Of a stretch of DNA of 64,000 bases, positions 42,501 to 53,708 are shown piece by piece. The position numbers and the translations under genes are program-made. The stretch is from positions 10,044,001 to 10,108,000 of the forward strand of contig CM082588.2 in assembly GCA_040954595.2 (NCBI GenBank), read 5' to 3'. Under the pieces are notes generated by a model. It saw nothing but the letters and a program-made list of their open reading frames with translations, was not told where the DNA came from and made no database searches. This DNA comes from Balanoglossus misakiensis (lineage: Eukaryota > Hemichordata). How positions within the stretch are numbered: the stretch's first letter is position 1; each line of letters opens with the position of its first letter.

Positions 42501-45500
42501 ACAAACGAGGCTGTGTTTGGTAGCAACCATGGACATTTTAGAACTATCTCTCGATCTACAGAGTCTATAGTGGAAAACTTTCTTATGCACATATGCCTAT
42601 CTATGTGTTCTGCGCCTCACAACAGAATTCGGTAAATAAACGAGGCTGTTTGGAAGCAACCATGGAAATTTTACAACTATCCGTCGATCTACGGAGTCTG
42701 GTGGAAAACTTTCTTATGCGCATAGCCCTATATATGTGTTCTGCGCATCACAACAGAATTCGTAAACAAACGAGGTTGTTTGGAAGCAACCATGGAAATT
42801 TTACAACTATCCGTCGATCTACAGAGTCTAGTGGAAAAATGTCTTATGCGCATTGGCCTATCATGTGTTCTGCGCCTCACAACAGAAATCAGTAAATAAA
42901 CGAGGCTGTTTGGAAGCAACCATGGAAATTTTACAACTATCATTCCATCTACAGAGTCTGGTGGAAAACTTTCTTATGCGCATAGGCCTATAACGTGTTC
43001 TGCGCCTAACAACAGAATTCGGTAAATAAACGAGGCTGTTTGGAAGCAACCATGGAAATTTTACAAAAATCCGTCGATCTATAGAGTCTGGTGGAAAACT
43101 TTCTTATGCGCATAGGCCTATAACGTGTTCTGCGCCTAACAACAGAATTCGGTAAATAAACGAGGCTGTTTGGAAGCAACCATGGAAATTTTACAACTAT
43201 CCGTCGATCTACAGAGTCTAGTGGAAAACGTTATAATGCGCATAGGCCTATCTATGTGTTATGCGCATCACAACAGAAATCGGTAAATAAACGAGGCTGT
43301 ATTTGGAAGCAACCATGAACATTTTACAACTATCCGTCGATCTACAGAGTCTAGTGGAAAACGTTCTTATGCGCATAGGCCTATATATGTGTTCTGCGCA
43401 TCACAACAGAATTCGGTAAACAAACGAGGTTGTTTGGAAGCAACCATGGAAATTTTACAACTATCCGTCGATCTACAGAGTCTAGTGGAAAAATGTCGTA
43501 TGCGCATAGGCCTATCATGTGTTCTGCGCCTCAAAACAGAATTCCGTAAATAAACAAGGCTGTTTGCAAGCAAACATGGAAATTTTACAGCTATCCGTCG
43601 ATCTACAGAGTCTAGTGGAAAACGTTCTTTTGCGCATAGGCCTATATATATGTTATGCGCATCACAACAGAAATCGGTAAATAAACGAGGCTGTATTTGG
43701 AAGCAACCATGGACATTTTACAACTATCCGTCGATCTACAGAGTCCTGTGGAAAACTTTCTAATGCGCATAGGCCTATTACGTGTTCTGCGCCTCACAAC
43801 AGAATTCCGTAAATAAACGAGGCTGTTTGGAAGCAACCATGGAAATTTTACAACTATCCGTCGATCTACGGAGTCTGGTGGAAAACTTTCTTATGCGCAT
43901 AGGCCTATTACGTGTTCTGCGTCTCACAACAGAATTCGGTAAATAAACGAGGCTGTTTGGAAGCAACCATGGAAATTTTACAACTATCCGTCGATCTACG
44001 GAGTCTGGTGGAAAACTTTCTTATGCGCATAGCCCTATATATGTGTTCTGCGCATCACAACAGAATTTTGTAAACAAACGAGGCTGTGTTTGGTAGCAAC
44101 CATGGACATTTTAGAACTATCTCTCGATCTACAGAGTCTATAGTGGAAAACTTTCTTATGCACATAGGCCTATCTATGTGTTCTGCGCCTCACAACAGAA
44201 TTCGGTAAATAAACGAGGCTGTTTGGAAGCAACCATGGAAATTTTACAACTATCCGTCGATCTACGGAGTCTGGTGGAAAACTTTCTTATGCGCATAGGC
44301 CTATTACGTGTTCTGCGTCTCACAACAGAATTCGGTAAATAAACGAGGCTGTTTGGAAGCAACCATGGAAATTTTAGAACTATCTCTCGATCTACAGAGT
44401 CTAGTGGAAAACGTTCTTATGCGCATAGGCCTATATATGTGTTCTGCGCATCACAACAGAATTCGTAAACAAACGAGGTTGTTTGGAAGCAACCATGGAA
44501 ATTTTACAACTATCCGTCGATCTACAGAGTCTAGTGGAAAAATGTCTTATGCGCATTGGCCTACCATGTGTTCTGCGCCTCACAACAGAAATCAGTAAAT
44601 AAACGAGGCTGTTTGGAAGCAACCATGGAAATTTTACAACTATCCGTCGATCTACAGAGTCTAGTGGAAACGTTCTTATGCGCATAGGCCTATATATGTG
44701 TTCTGCGCATCACAACAGAATTTTGTAAACAAACGAGGCTGTGTTTGGTAGCAACCATGGACATTTTAGAACTATCTCTCGATCTACAGAGTCTATAGTG
44801 GAAAACTTTCTTATGCACATATGCCTATCTATGTGTTCTGCGCCTCACAACAGAATTCGGTAAATAAACGAGGCTGTTTGGAAGCAACCATGGAAATTTT
44901 ACAACTATCCGTCGATCTACAGAGTCTAGTGGAAAACGTTATTATGCGCATAGGCCTATATATGTGTTCTGCGCATCACAACAGAATTTTGTAAACAAAC
45001 GAGGCTGTGTTTGGAAGCAACCATGGACATTTTAGAACTATCTCTCGATCTACAGAGTCTATAGTGGAAAACTTTCTTATGCACATAGGCCTATCTATGT
45101 GTTCTGTGCCTTACAACAGAATTCGGTAAATAAACGAGGCTGTTTGGAAGCAACCATGGAAATTTTACAACTATCCGTCGATCTACAGAGTCTAGTGGAA
45201 AACGTTATTATGCGCATAGGCCTATATATGTGTTCTGCGCATCACAACAGAATTTTGTAAACAAACGAGGCTGTGTTTGGAAGCAACCATGGACATTTTA
45301 GAACTATCTCTCGATCTACAGAGTCTATAGTGGAAAACTTTCTTATGCACATATGCCTATCTATGTGTTCTGCGCCTCAAAACAGAATTCCGTAAATAAA
45401 CGAGGCTGTTTGGAAGCAAACATGGAAATTTTAGAACTATCTCTCGATCTACAGAGTATAGTGGAAAACGTTCATATGCGCATAGGCCTATCTATGTGTT

Positions 45501-48500
45501 CTGCGCATCACAACAGAATTTTGTAAACAAACCAGGCTTTGTTTGGAAGCAACCATGGACATTTTAGAACTATTCGTCGATCTACGGAGTCTAGTGGAAA
45601 ACTTTCTTATGCGCATAGGCATATGTATGTGTTCTACGCATCACAACAGAATTCGGTAAATAAACGAGGCTGTTTGGAAACAACCATGGAAATTTTAGAA
45701 CTATCCGTTGATCTAAAGTTGAAAAGTTTTTTATGCGCATAGGCCTATCTATGTGTTCTGCGCCTCACAACAGAAATCGGTAAATAAACGAGGCTGTTTG
45801 GAAGCAACCATGGAAATTTTACAACTATCTCTCGATCTACAGAGTCTATAGTGGAACACTTTCTTATTCACATATGCCTATCTATGTGTTCTGCGCCTCA
45901 AAACAGAATTCCGCAAATAAACGAGGCTGTTTGGAAGCAAACATGGAAGTTTTAGAACTATCTCTCGATCTACAGTGTATGGTGGAAAACGTTCATATGC
46001 GCATAGGCCTATCTATGTGTTCTGCGCATCACAACAGAATTTTGTAAACAAACGAGGCTGTGTTTGGTAGCAACCATGGACATTTTAGAACTATCTCTCG
46101 ATCTACAGAGTCTATAGTGGAAAACTTTCTTATGCACATATGCCTATCTATGTGTTCTGCGCCTCACAACAGAATTCGGTAAATAAACGAGGCTGTTTGG
46201 AAGCAACCATGGAAATTTTACAACTATCCGTCGATCTACGGAGTCTGGTGGAAAACTTTCTTATGCGCATAGCCCTATATATGTGTTCTGCGCATCACAA
46301 CAGAATTCGTAAACAAACGAGGTTGTTTGGAAGCAACCATGGAAATTTTACAACTATCCGTCGATCTACAGAGTCTAGTGGAAAAATGTCTTATGCGCAT
46401 TGGCCTATCATGTGTTCTGCGCCTCACAACAGAAATCAGTAAATAAACGAGGCCGTTTGGAAGCAACCATGGAAATTTTACAACTATCATTCCATCTACA
46501 GAGTCTGGTGGAAAACTTTCTTATGCGCATAGGCCTATAACGTGTTCTGCGCCTAACAACAGAATTCGGTAAATAAACGAGGCTGTTTGGAAGCAACCAT
46601 GGAAATTTTACAAAAATCCGTCGATCTATAGAGTCTGGTGGAAAACTTTCTTATGCGCATAGGCCTATAACGTGTTCTGCGCCTAACAACAGAATTCGGT
46701 AAATAAACGAGGCTGTTTGGAAGCAACCATGGAAATTTTACAACTATCCGTCGATCTACAGAGTCTAGTGGAAAACGTTATAATGCGCATAGGCCTATCT
46801 ATGTGTTATGCGCATCACAACAGAAATCGGTAAATAAACGAGGCTGTATTTGGAAGCAACCATGAACATTTTACAACTATCCGTCGATCTACAGAGTCTA
46901 GTGGAAAACGTTCTTATGCGCATAGGCCTATATATGTGTTCTGCGCATCACAACAGAATTCGGTAAACAAACGAGGTTGTTTGGAAGCAACCATGGAAAT
47001 TTTACAACTATCCGTCGATCTACAGAGTCTAGTGGAAAAATGTCGTATGCGCATAGGCCTATCATGTGTTCTGCGCCTCAAAACAGAATTCCGTAAATAA
47101 ACAAGGCTGTTTGCAAGCAAACATGGAAATTTTACAGCTATCCGTCGATCTACAGAGTCTAGTGGAAAACGTTCTTTTGCGCATAGGCCTATATATATGT
47201 TATGCGCATCACAACAGAAATCGGTAAATAAACGAGGCTGTATTTGGAAGCAACCATGGACATTTTACAACTATCCGTCGATCTACAGAGTCCTGTGGAA
47301 AACTTTTTAATGCGCATAGGCCTATTACGTGTTCTGCGCCTCACAACAGAATTCCGTAAATAAACGAGGCTGTTTGGAAGCAACCATGGAAATTTTACAA
47401 CTATCCGTCGATCTACGGAGTCTGGTGGAAAACTTTCTTATGCGCATAGGCCTATTACGTGTTCTGCGTCTCACAACAGAATTCGGTAAATAAACGAGGC
47501 TGTTTGGAAGCAACCATGGAAATTTTAGAACTATCTCTCGATCTACAGAGTCTAGTGGAAAACGTTCTTATGCGCATAGGCCTATATATGTGTTCTGCGC
47601 ATCACAACAGAATTCGTAAACAAACGAGGTTGTTTGGAAGCAACCATGGAAATTTTACAACTATCCGTCGATCTACAGAGTCTAGTGGAAAAATGTCTTA
47701 TGCGCATTGGCCTATCATGTGTTCTGCGCCTCACAACAGAAATCAGTAAATAAACGAGGCTGTTTGGAAGCAACCATGGAAATTTTACAACTATCCGTCG
47801 ATCTACAGAGTCTAGTGGAAACGTTCTTATGCGCATAGGCCTATATATGTGTTCTGCGCATCACAACAGAATTTTGTAAACAAACGAGGCTGTGTTTGGT
47901 AGCAACCATGGACATTTTAGAACTATCTCTCGATCTACAGAGTCTATAGTGGAAAACTTTCTTATGCACATATGCCTATCTATGTGTTCTGCGCCTCACA
48001 ACAGAATTCGGTAAATAAACGAGGCTGTTTGGAAGCAACCATGGAAATTTTACAACTATCCGTCGATCTACAGAGTCTAGTGGAAAACGTTATTATGCGC
48101 ATAGGCCTATATATGTGTTCTGCGCATCACAACAGAATTTTGTAAACAAACGAGGCTGTGTTTGGAAGCAACCATGGACATTTTAGAACTATCTCTCGAT
48201 CTACAGAGTCTATAGTGGAAAACTTTCTTATGCACATAGGCCTATCTATGTGTTCTGTGCCTTACAACAGAATTCGGTAAATAAACGAGGCTGTTTGGAA
48301 GCAACCATGGAAATTTTACAACTATCCGTCGATCTACAGAGTCTAGTGGAAAACGTTATTATGCGCATAGGCCTATATATGTGTTCTGCGCATCACAACA
48401 GAATTTTGTAAACAAACGAGGCTGTGTTTGGAAGCAACCATGGACATTTTAGAACTATCTCTCGATCTACAGAGTCTATAGTGGAAAACTTTCTTATGCA

Positions 48501-50647
48501 CATATGCCTATCTATGTGTTCTGCGCCTCAAAACAGAATTCCGTAAATAAACGAGGCTGTTTGGAAGCAAACATGGAAATTTTAGAACTATCTCTCGATC
48601 TACAGAGTATAGTGGAAAACGTTCATATGCGCATAGGCCTATCTATGTGTTCTGCGCATCACAACAGAATTTTGTAAACAAACCAGGCTTTGTTTGGAAG
48701 CAACCATGGACATTTTAGAACTATTCGTCGATCTACGGAGTCTAGTGGAAAACTTTCTTATGCGCATAGGCATATGTATGTGTTCTACGCATCACAACAG
48801 AATTCGGTAAATAAACGAGGCTGTTTGGAAACAACCATGGAAATTTTAGAACTATCCGTTGATCTAAAGTTGAAAAGTTTTTTATGCGCATAGGCCTATC
48901 TATGTGTTCTGCGCCTCACAACAGAAATCGGTAAATAAACGAGGCTGTTTGGAAGCAACCATGGAAATTTTACAACTATCTCTCGATCTACAGAGTCTAT
49001 AGTGGAAAACTTTCTTATTCACATATGCCTATCTATGTGTTCTGCGCCTCAAAACAGAATTCCGCAAATAAACGAGGCTGTTTGGAAGCAAACATGGAAG
49101 TTTTAGAACTATCTCTCGATCTACAGTGTATGGTGGAAAACGTTCATATGCGCATAGGCCTATCTATGTGTTCTGCGCATCACAACAGAATTTTGTAAAC
49201 AAACGAGGCTGTGTTTGGTAGCAACCATGGACATTTTAGAACTATCTCTCGATCTACAGAGTCTATAGTGGAAAACTTTCTTATGCACATATGCCTATCT
49301 ATGTGTTCTGCGCCTCACAACAGAATTCGGTAAATAAACGAGGCTGTTTGGAAGCAACCATGGAAATTTTACAACTATCCGTCGATCTACGGAGTCTGGT
49401 GGAAAACTTTCTTATGCGCATAGCCCTATATATGTGTTCTGCGCATCACAACAGAATTCGTAAACAAACGAGGTTGTTTGGAAGCAACCATGGAAATTTT
49501 ACAACTATCCGTCGATCTACAGAGTCTAGTGGAAAAATGTCTTATGCGCATTGGCCTATCATGTGTTCTGCGCCTCACAACAGAAATCAGTAAATAAACG
49601 AGGCTGTTTGGAAGCAACCATGGAAATTTTACAACTATCAGTCCATCTACAGAGTCTGGTGGAAAACTTTCTTATGCGCATAGGCCTATAACGTGTTCTG
49701 CGCCTAACAACAGAATTCGGTAAATAAACGAGGCTGTTTGGAAGCAACCATGGAAATTTTACAAAAATCCGTCGATCTACAGAGTCTGGTGGAAAACTTT
49801 CTTATGCGCATAGGCCTATTACGTGTTCTGCGCCTCACAACAGAATTCCGTAAATAAACGAGGCTGTTTGGAAGCAACCATGGAAATTTTACAACTATCC
49901 GTCGATCTACGGAGTCTGGTGGAAAACTTTCTTATGCGCATAGGCCTATTACGTGTTCTGCGTCTCACAACAGAATTCGGTAAATAAACGAGGCTGTTTG
50001 GAAGCAACCATGGAAATTTTAGAACTATCTCTCGATCTACAGAGTCTAGTGGAAAACGTTCTTATGCGCATAGGCCTATATATGTGTTCTGCGCATCACA
50101 ACAGAATTCGTAAACAAACGAGGTTGTTTGGAAGCAACCATGGAAATTTTACAACTATCCGTCGATCTACAGAGTCTAGTGGAAAAATGTCTTATGCGCA
50201 TTGGCCTATCATGTGTTCTGCGCCTCACAACAGAAATCAGTAAATAAACGAGGCTGTTTGGAAGCAACCATGGAAATTTTACAACTATCCGTCGATCTAC
50301 AGAGTCTAGTGGAAACGTTCTTATGCGCATAGGCCTATATATGTGTTCTGCGCATCACAACAGAATTTTGTAAACAAACGAGGCTGTGTTTGGTAGCAAC
50401 CATGGACATTTTAGAACTATCTCTCGATCTACAGAGTCTATAGTGGAAAACTTTCTTATGCACATATGCCTATCTATGTGTTCTGCGCCTCACAACAGAA
50501 TTCGGTAAATAAACGAGGCTGTTTGGAAGCAACCATGGAAATTTTACAACTATCCGTCGATCTACAGAGTCTAGTGGAAAACGTTATTATGCGCATAGGC
50601 CTATATATGTGTTCTGCGCATCACAACAGAATTTTGTAAACAAACGA
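36540..50647. repeat. Satellite zone with 655-, 1,709-, 3,547- and 3,151-bp offsets
   Basis: A five-monomer 655-bp unit is tandemly doubled (38263/38918, 38397/39052, 38520/39175). Larger offsets are 1709 bp (40283/41992, 40884/42593; 13 monomers), 3547 bp (41992/45539, 42593/46140, 43367/46914; 27 monomers) and 3151 bp (44308/47459, 45539/48690, 46140/49291; 24 monomers). The segment at 30956-31859 reappears at 40283-41186 (offset 9327), which ties this zone to the preceding one. The array ends inside a type B monomer directly after aaacaaacga. Confidence 0.82.
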
Positions 50648-50681
50648 AGTAGTATAGGTTGGAGCCGTAGCACTCTCATTT

Positions 50682-51030
50682 GGGGAGGAGGAGCTGAGGA
50701 GGAGCTGAGGAGGAGCTGAGGAGGAGGAGCTGAGGAGGAGCTGAGGAGGAGCTGAGGAGGAGCTGAGGAGGAGCTGAGGAGGAGGAGCTGAGGAGGAGGA
50801 GCTGAGGAGGAGGCGGAGGAGGAGGAGGAGGAGGAGCTGAGGAGGAGGAGGAGGAGGAGCTGAGGAGGAGGAGCTGAGGAGGAGGAGGAGGAGGAGGAGG
50901 AGGAGGAGGAGGAGGAGCTGAGGAGGAGGAGGAGGAGGAGGAGGAGGATCAGGAGGAGGAAGTGGAGGTGATGTTGGGAGGAGGCAGAGGAGGCAGTGGA
51001 GGTGATGTTGGGAGGAGGTGATGAGAGGCG
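50682..51030. repeat. Purine-rich GGA / GCTGAGGA simple repeat
   Basis: About 280 bp of GGA triplets interspersed with GAGCTGAGGA units (50,682-50,960) is followed by a 34-bp-spaced direct repeat of gtggaggtgatgttgggagg (near 50,962 and 50,996). The plus strand is almost purely purine apart from CT in GCTGAG. On the minus strand it reads as open frames of poly-serine, leucine and proline, which are artefacts of the triplet repeat. The 34 bases before it (50,648-50,681) are unique sequence with no recognised feature. Confidence 0.95.
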
Positions 51031-51065
51031 AAGGAGGCCTATCACCCATGGCCGAGTTCGATTGT

Positions 51066-51089
51066 GACCCGAGTAGCGACCCGAGTAGC
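51066..51089 (+). repeat. Two tandem copies of GACCCGAGTAGC
   Basis: A 12-bp unit is repeated directly upstream of the CRE-like site in the presumed transposase promoter or 5-prime end of the Harbinger element. It could be a subterminal transposase-binding repeat. That role is inference; no matching inverted copy was found at the other end of the element. Confidence 0.6.
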
Positions 51090-51095
51090 TGCCGC

Positions 51096-51103
51096 TGACG
51101 TCA
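51096..51103. promoter_or_regulatory. CRE palindrome TGACGTCA
   Basis: A perfect cAMP-response-element palindrome lies 85 bp upstream of the transposase ATG in a CpG-containing, non-satellite stretch. Together with the NRF1-like site next to it this resembles a TATA-less housekeeping promoter. Related words (TGACGTCA, tcacgtcac) also occur near 56,136 and upstream of the Myb-like gene, so chance or repeat origin is possible. Confidence 0.4.
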
Positions 51104-51116
51104 TCCCATTCTAGTT

Positions 51117-51126
51117 CGCATGCGCA
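51117..51126. promoter_or_regulatory. NRF1-like site CGCATGCGCA
   Basis: The decamer matches the core of the animal NRF1 consensus (GCGCATGCGC) at 9 to 10 positions, 62 bp upstream of the transposase start codon. The start codon itself sits in AATATGGCGAC, which resembles a YY1 site. Functional use is inferred only. Confidence 0.35.
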
Positions 51127-51187
51127 TAAGCGTAACCCGGGAGATTTCAAAAGAACGATACTAGCGTAGCAACCCATGTAAACAAAT

Positions 51188-53708
51188 ATGGCGACTGAGT
51201 TCGAAGATTTCTTGTTTTTGCGTACTTTTTTTGAGGATTTTGATGAATCTTTAGATTCTGCGGCAGTTTGGCAACTCCGAATAAATACTGCCATCATTGC
51301 CTCTCTGAGCTGTTTATTTTTGCGCCGAAAATACGTCCCGAAGATACAAAATTTTGCCGAAGATATCGTACCTCAGTATTCTTTGCAGGATTTTTGCATC
51401 CATTTCCGTATTTGCAAAGATATCTTCACGTTTGTTCTGGGTCGCATCGCCCACAAACTGGCAATAGAACAATGCGGTGGCCGCCCTCAAGTGCCTCCAG
51501 AAAAACAATTATTGGTATGGATTTGGTACATGGTAAACCAGGAATCCATCAGAGAAGTTGGTCACATTTTCAATCTCTCCAAATCCACAGTCCATTCAAC
51601 AGTAAAGCGTGTCACAAAAGCTATCATTGCTGTGGTGAAAGATGTAAGTACATTGTAAAGTACATTTTCTAGATTATCTTCATGGATTATTTTTGAATAC
51701 AAATATATTTCAACATTTCAATAATATACAGTTGGTGATGCATAATTTCAAGCTCTGTTTAATTATTGCTATCAAAGAACATATTAAAGGGGACAGTTAA
51801 AAATTATCCTTTAGCATTTTCTTTTAGTATTATGGTTCTCTGTGTCAACATTTTTTTTTCTACTGCACTCTGTATAGCAAGCTGAAATGTCCAATATTAT
51901 GTTTGTCATAATTGCAGGTATGTGTAAAAATTAATGTTGAAAAATGACTTATCAATATTTGTAGGTTATCAGGTGGCCAACACAAGAGCGACAGAGGGAG
52001 ATTTCAAAAGAACGATACTAGCGTACGTAGCAACCCATGTAAACAAATATGGCGACTGAGTTCGAAGATTTCTTGTTTTTGCGTACTTTTTTTTGAGCAT
52101 TTTGATGAATCTTTAGATTCTGCGGCAGTTTGGCAACTCCGAATAAATACTGCCATCATTGCCTCTCTGAGCTGTTTATTTTTGCGCCGAAAATACGTCC
52201 CGAAGATACAAAATTTTGCCGAAGATATCGTACCTCAGTATTCTTTGCAGGATTTTTGCATCCATTTCCGTATTTGCAAAGATATCTTCACGTTTGTTCT
52301 GGGTCGCATCGCCCACAAACTGGCAATAGAACAATGCGGTGGCCGCCCTCAAGTGCCTCCAGAAAAAAAAACAATTATTGGTATGGATTTGGTACATGGT
52401 AAACCAGGAATCCATCAGAGAAGTTGGTCACATTTTCAATCTCTCCAAATCCACAGTCCATTCAACAGTAAAGCGTGTCACAAAAGCTATCATTGCTGTG
52501 ATGAAAGATGTAAGTACATTGTAAAGTACATTTTCTAGATTATCTTCATGGATTATTTTTGAATACAAATATATTTCAACATTTCAATAATATACAGTTG
52601 GTAATGCATAATTTCAAGCTCTGTTTAATTATTGCTATCAAAGAACATATTAAAGGGGACAGTTAAAAATTATCCTTTAGCATTTTCTTTTAGTATTATG
52701 GTTCTCTGTGTCAACATTTTTTTTTCTACTGCACTCTGTATAGCAAGCTGAAATGTCCAATATTATGTTTGTCATAATTGCAGGTATGTGTAAAAATTAA
52801 TGTTGAAAAATGACTTATCAATATTTGTAGGTTATCAGGTGGCCAACACAAGAGCGACAGAGGGAGATTTCACAGAGTTTTCAGCTTGATTGTGGTTTAC
52901 CAGGTATAGTGGGCATTATTGATGGCACTCACATTAGACTGGCTGGTTGTATTGGTGGAGCTCAAGACTATATAAATAGGAAAGGTTATCCATCCATGCA
53001 ACTTCAGGTAAGAAAATTCATTTTTTTAATTTTATAGAGAAAAATTTATATCTTCCATCATGACATGTGTCATTCTTGAATTTAAAAATAAAACCTGTTG
53101 AAATGTTGGTTAGTCTCTGCCATTGAGAATTTTATCAAGTTACATAAATGTAGGAGATTCTTGACAAAAAGTGTCCTTTTTTTCAGGTCATTGTTGATGA
53201 TAATCTATTAATCACCAATGCATACACTGGATGGCCTGGTTGTACACACGATGCCCGTGTCCTTCGAAATTCTTCCCTGTACACAAGACTGGAGACTAAT
53301 GAAGTAACTATGGGTCCTGGGAGATACATCATTGGTGATTCTGCATACCCTTTGAGAGAATGGCTTATCACTCCCTTCAGAGACAATGGATTTTTAACCA
53401 TTCAGCAGCGCAGGTTCAATCGCGTCTTTTCATCCTGCCGTCAAAATGTTGAACGATCAATTGGGCATTTAAAGGGTCGTGTTAGGAGGCTCAGAGAATT
53501 GCCTATGCATAGTCCTGAAGATGTGTGTGAGACTATAATTTCTGGCTGTATTCTTCACAATCTACGTATTATCCATCATGATGATGTGGAAAACTATATT
53601 GATTTAGATCCACAGCATATTGATGATCCAAACCAATATCCAAATGTTCATGTGAATGCACCTGGGGGTATTGCCAGAAGACAGCAACTCATGAATCATT
53701 TACATTAA
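51188..53708 (+). CDS. Harbinger transposase (HARBI1-like), three exons
   Basis: This is the nuclease that cuts and rejoins Harbinger element ends. Exons are 51188-51643, 52831-53007 and 53187-53708. All junctions are phase 0 with GT-AG introns (gtaagt..ttgtag and gtaaga..tttcag), giving 384 residues; HARBI1 proteins have about 350. Residues 107-145 form a helix-turn-helix-like stretch (REVGHIFNLSKSTVHSTVKR). The DDE_Tnp_4-type core follows with D183 in GIIDGTHIR, D233 in GWPGCTHDARV, the GDSAYPL motif and E300 in NVERSIGHLKGR, so the catalytic triad is present. The start is the first ATG of the long frame, in a YY1-like context. Intron 1 (1187 nt) contains a second, damaged copy of exon 1 and a truncated exon 2, so full-length protein needs splicing that skips them. 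If the first truncated exon 2 is used, the frame stops after about 170 residues without the triad. Confidence 0.82.
51965..52006 (+). pseudogene. Truncated copy of transposase exon 2
   Basis: It starts after an intact acceptor (ttgtag) with the codons for VIRWPTQERQREIS and is cut off by the duplication junction at GGGAGATTTCA, after which the upstream leader begins again (aaagaacgatac) and a TAG closes the frame. It carries none of the catalytic residues. Confidence 0.85.
52049..52509 (+). pseudogene. Duplicated, frameshifted exon 1 of the transposase
   Basis: This second copy of exon 1 is 461 nt instead of 456. An eighth T in the run after cgtac shifts the frame by +1 around residue 14, and nine instead of five A's after cctccag shift it by a further +4. 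Neither frame spans the exon. The downstream donor (gat|gtaag) is preserved, so if spliced in it would destroy the product. Confidence 0.85.

Larger units (their letters stand above)
1..50647. repeat. Satellite DNA array, ~131-bp monomer, higher-order organised
   Basis: The whole stretch is head-to-tail copies of one monomer in one orientation, recognisable by the recurring words ggaagcaaccatgga, ctacagagtct, ATAGGCCTAT and cacaacagaat. Units measure 130 to 135 bp; the commonest differences are gtgttt versus gttt (+2), gtctatagtgg versus gtctagtgg (+2) and tatctatgtg versus tatcatgtg (+1). By length there are about 385 copies. No transposon insertion, inversion or unrelated spacer was seen in 50 kb, which implies young, strongly homogenised DNA. 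The array starts before the window and stops sharply at the right. Stop codons (taaataaa) recur in every unit and the unit length is not a multiple of three, so it is not coding. A centromeric or heterochromatic location is plausible but not shown. Confidence 0.97.
51139..52861 (+). repeat. Tandem duplication (857 + 866 bp) of promoter-proximal exon 1 and intron 1
   Basis: Bases 51139-51995 are repeated at 51996-52861. Both start with GGGAGATTTCA, and the same 11-mer follows at 52862-52872 inside exon 2, marking the crossover point. The copies are nearly identical. Differences seen are +4 (gcgtacgtag), +1 in a T-run, +4 in an A-run and a few substitutions such as gaggat/gagcat and gtggtgaaa/gtgatgaaa. 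Confidence 0.93.

Noticed and set aside
1-50647. Dozens of open frames of 60 to 100 residues, on both strands, with similar peptides
   Set aside because: They are translations of the satellite read through adjacent monomers. Their spacing follows the repeat, they overlap in opposite strands, and stops recur in each unit.
1-50647. CRISPR-like regular repeat
   Set aside because: The repeat is the whole 131-bp unit with no unique spacers, and the context is eukaryotic.
1-50647. CENP-B box in the satellite
   Set aside because: The nearest match, TTCGGTAAATAAACGAGG at A-type junctions, has the TTCG..A..CG order but two extra bases and no CGGG, so it does not fit the box.
50587-51297. 236-codon minus-strand frame rich in Ser, Leu and Pro
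   Set aside because: It is the complement of the GGA/GCTGAG simple repeat joined to satellite and promoter DNA; composition is entirely repeat-driven.
51314-51508. Minus-strand frame inside transposase exon 1 (also at 52,176-52,415)
   Set aside because: Antisense of a recognised coding exon, without own motif or start context.
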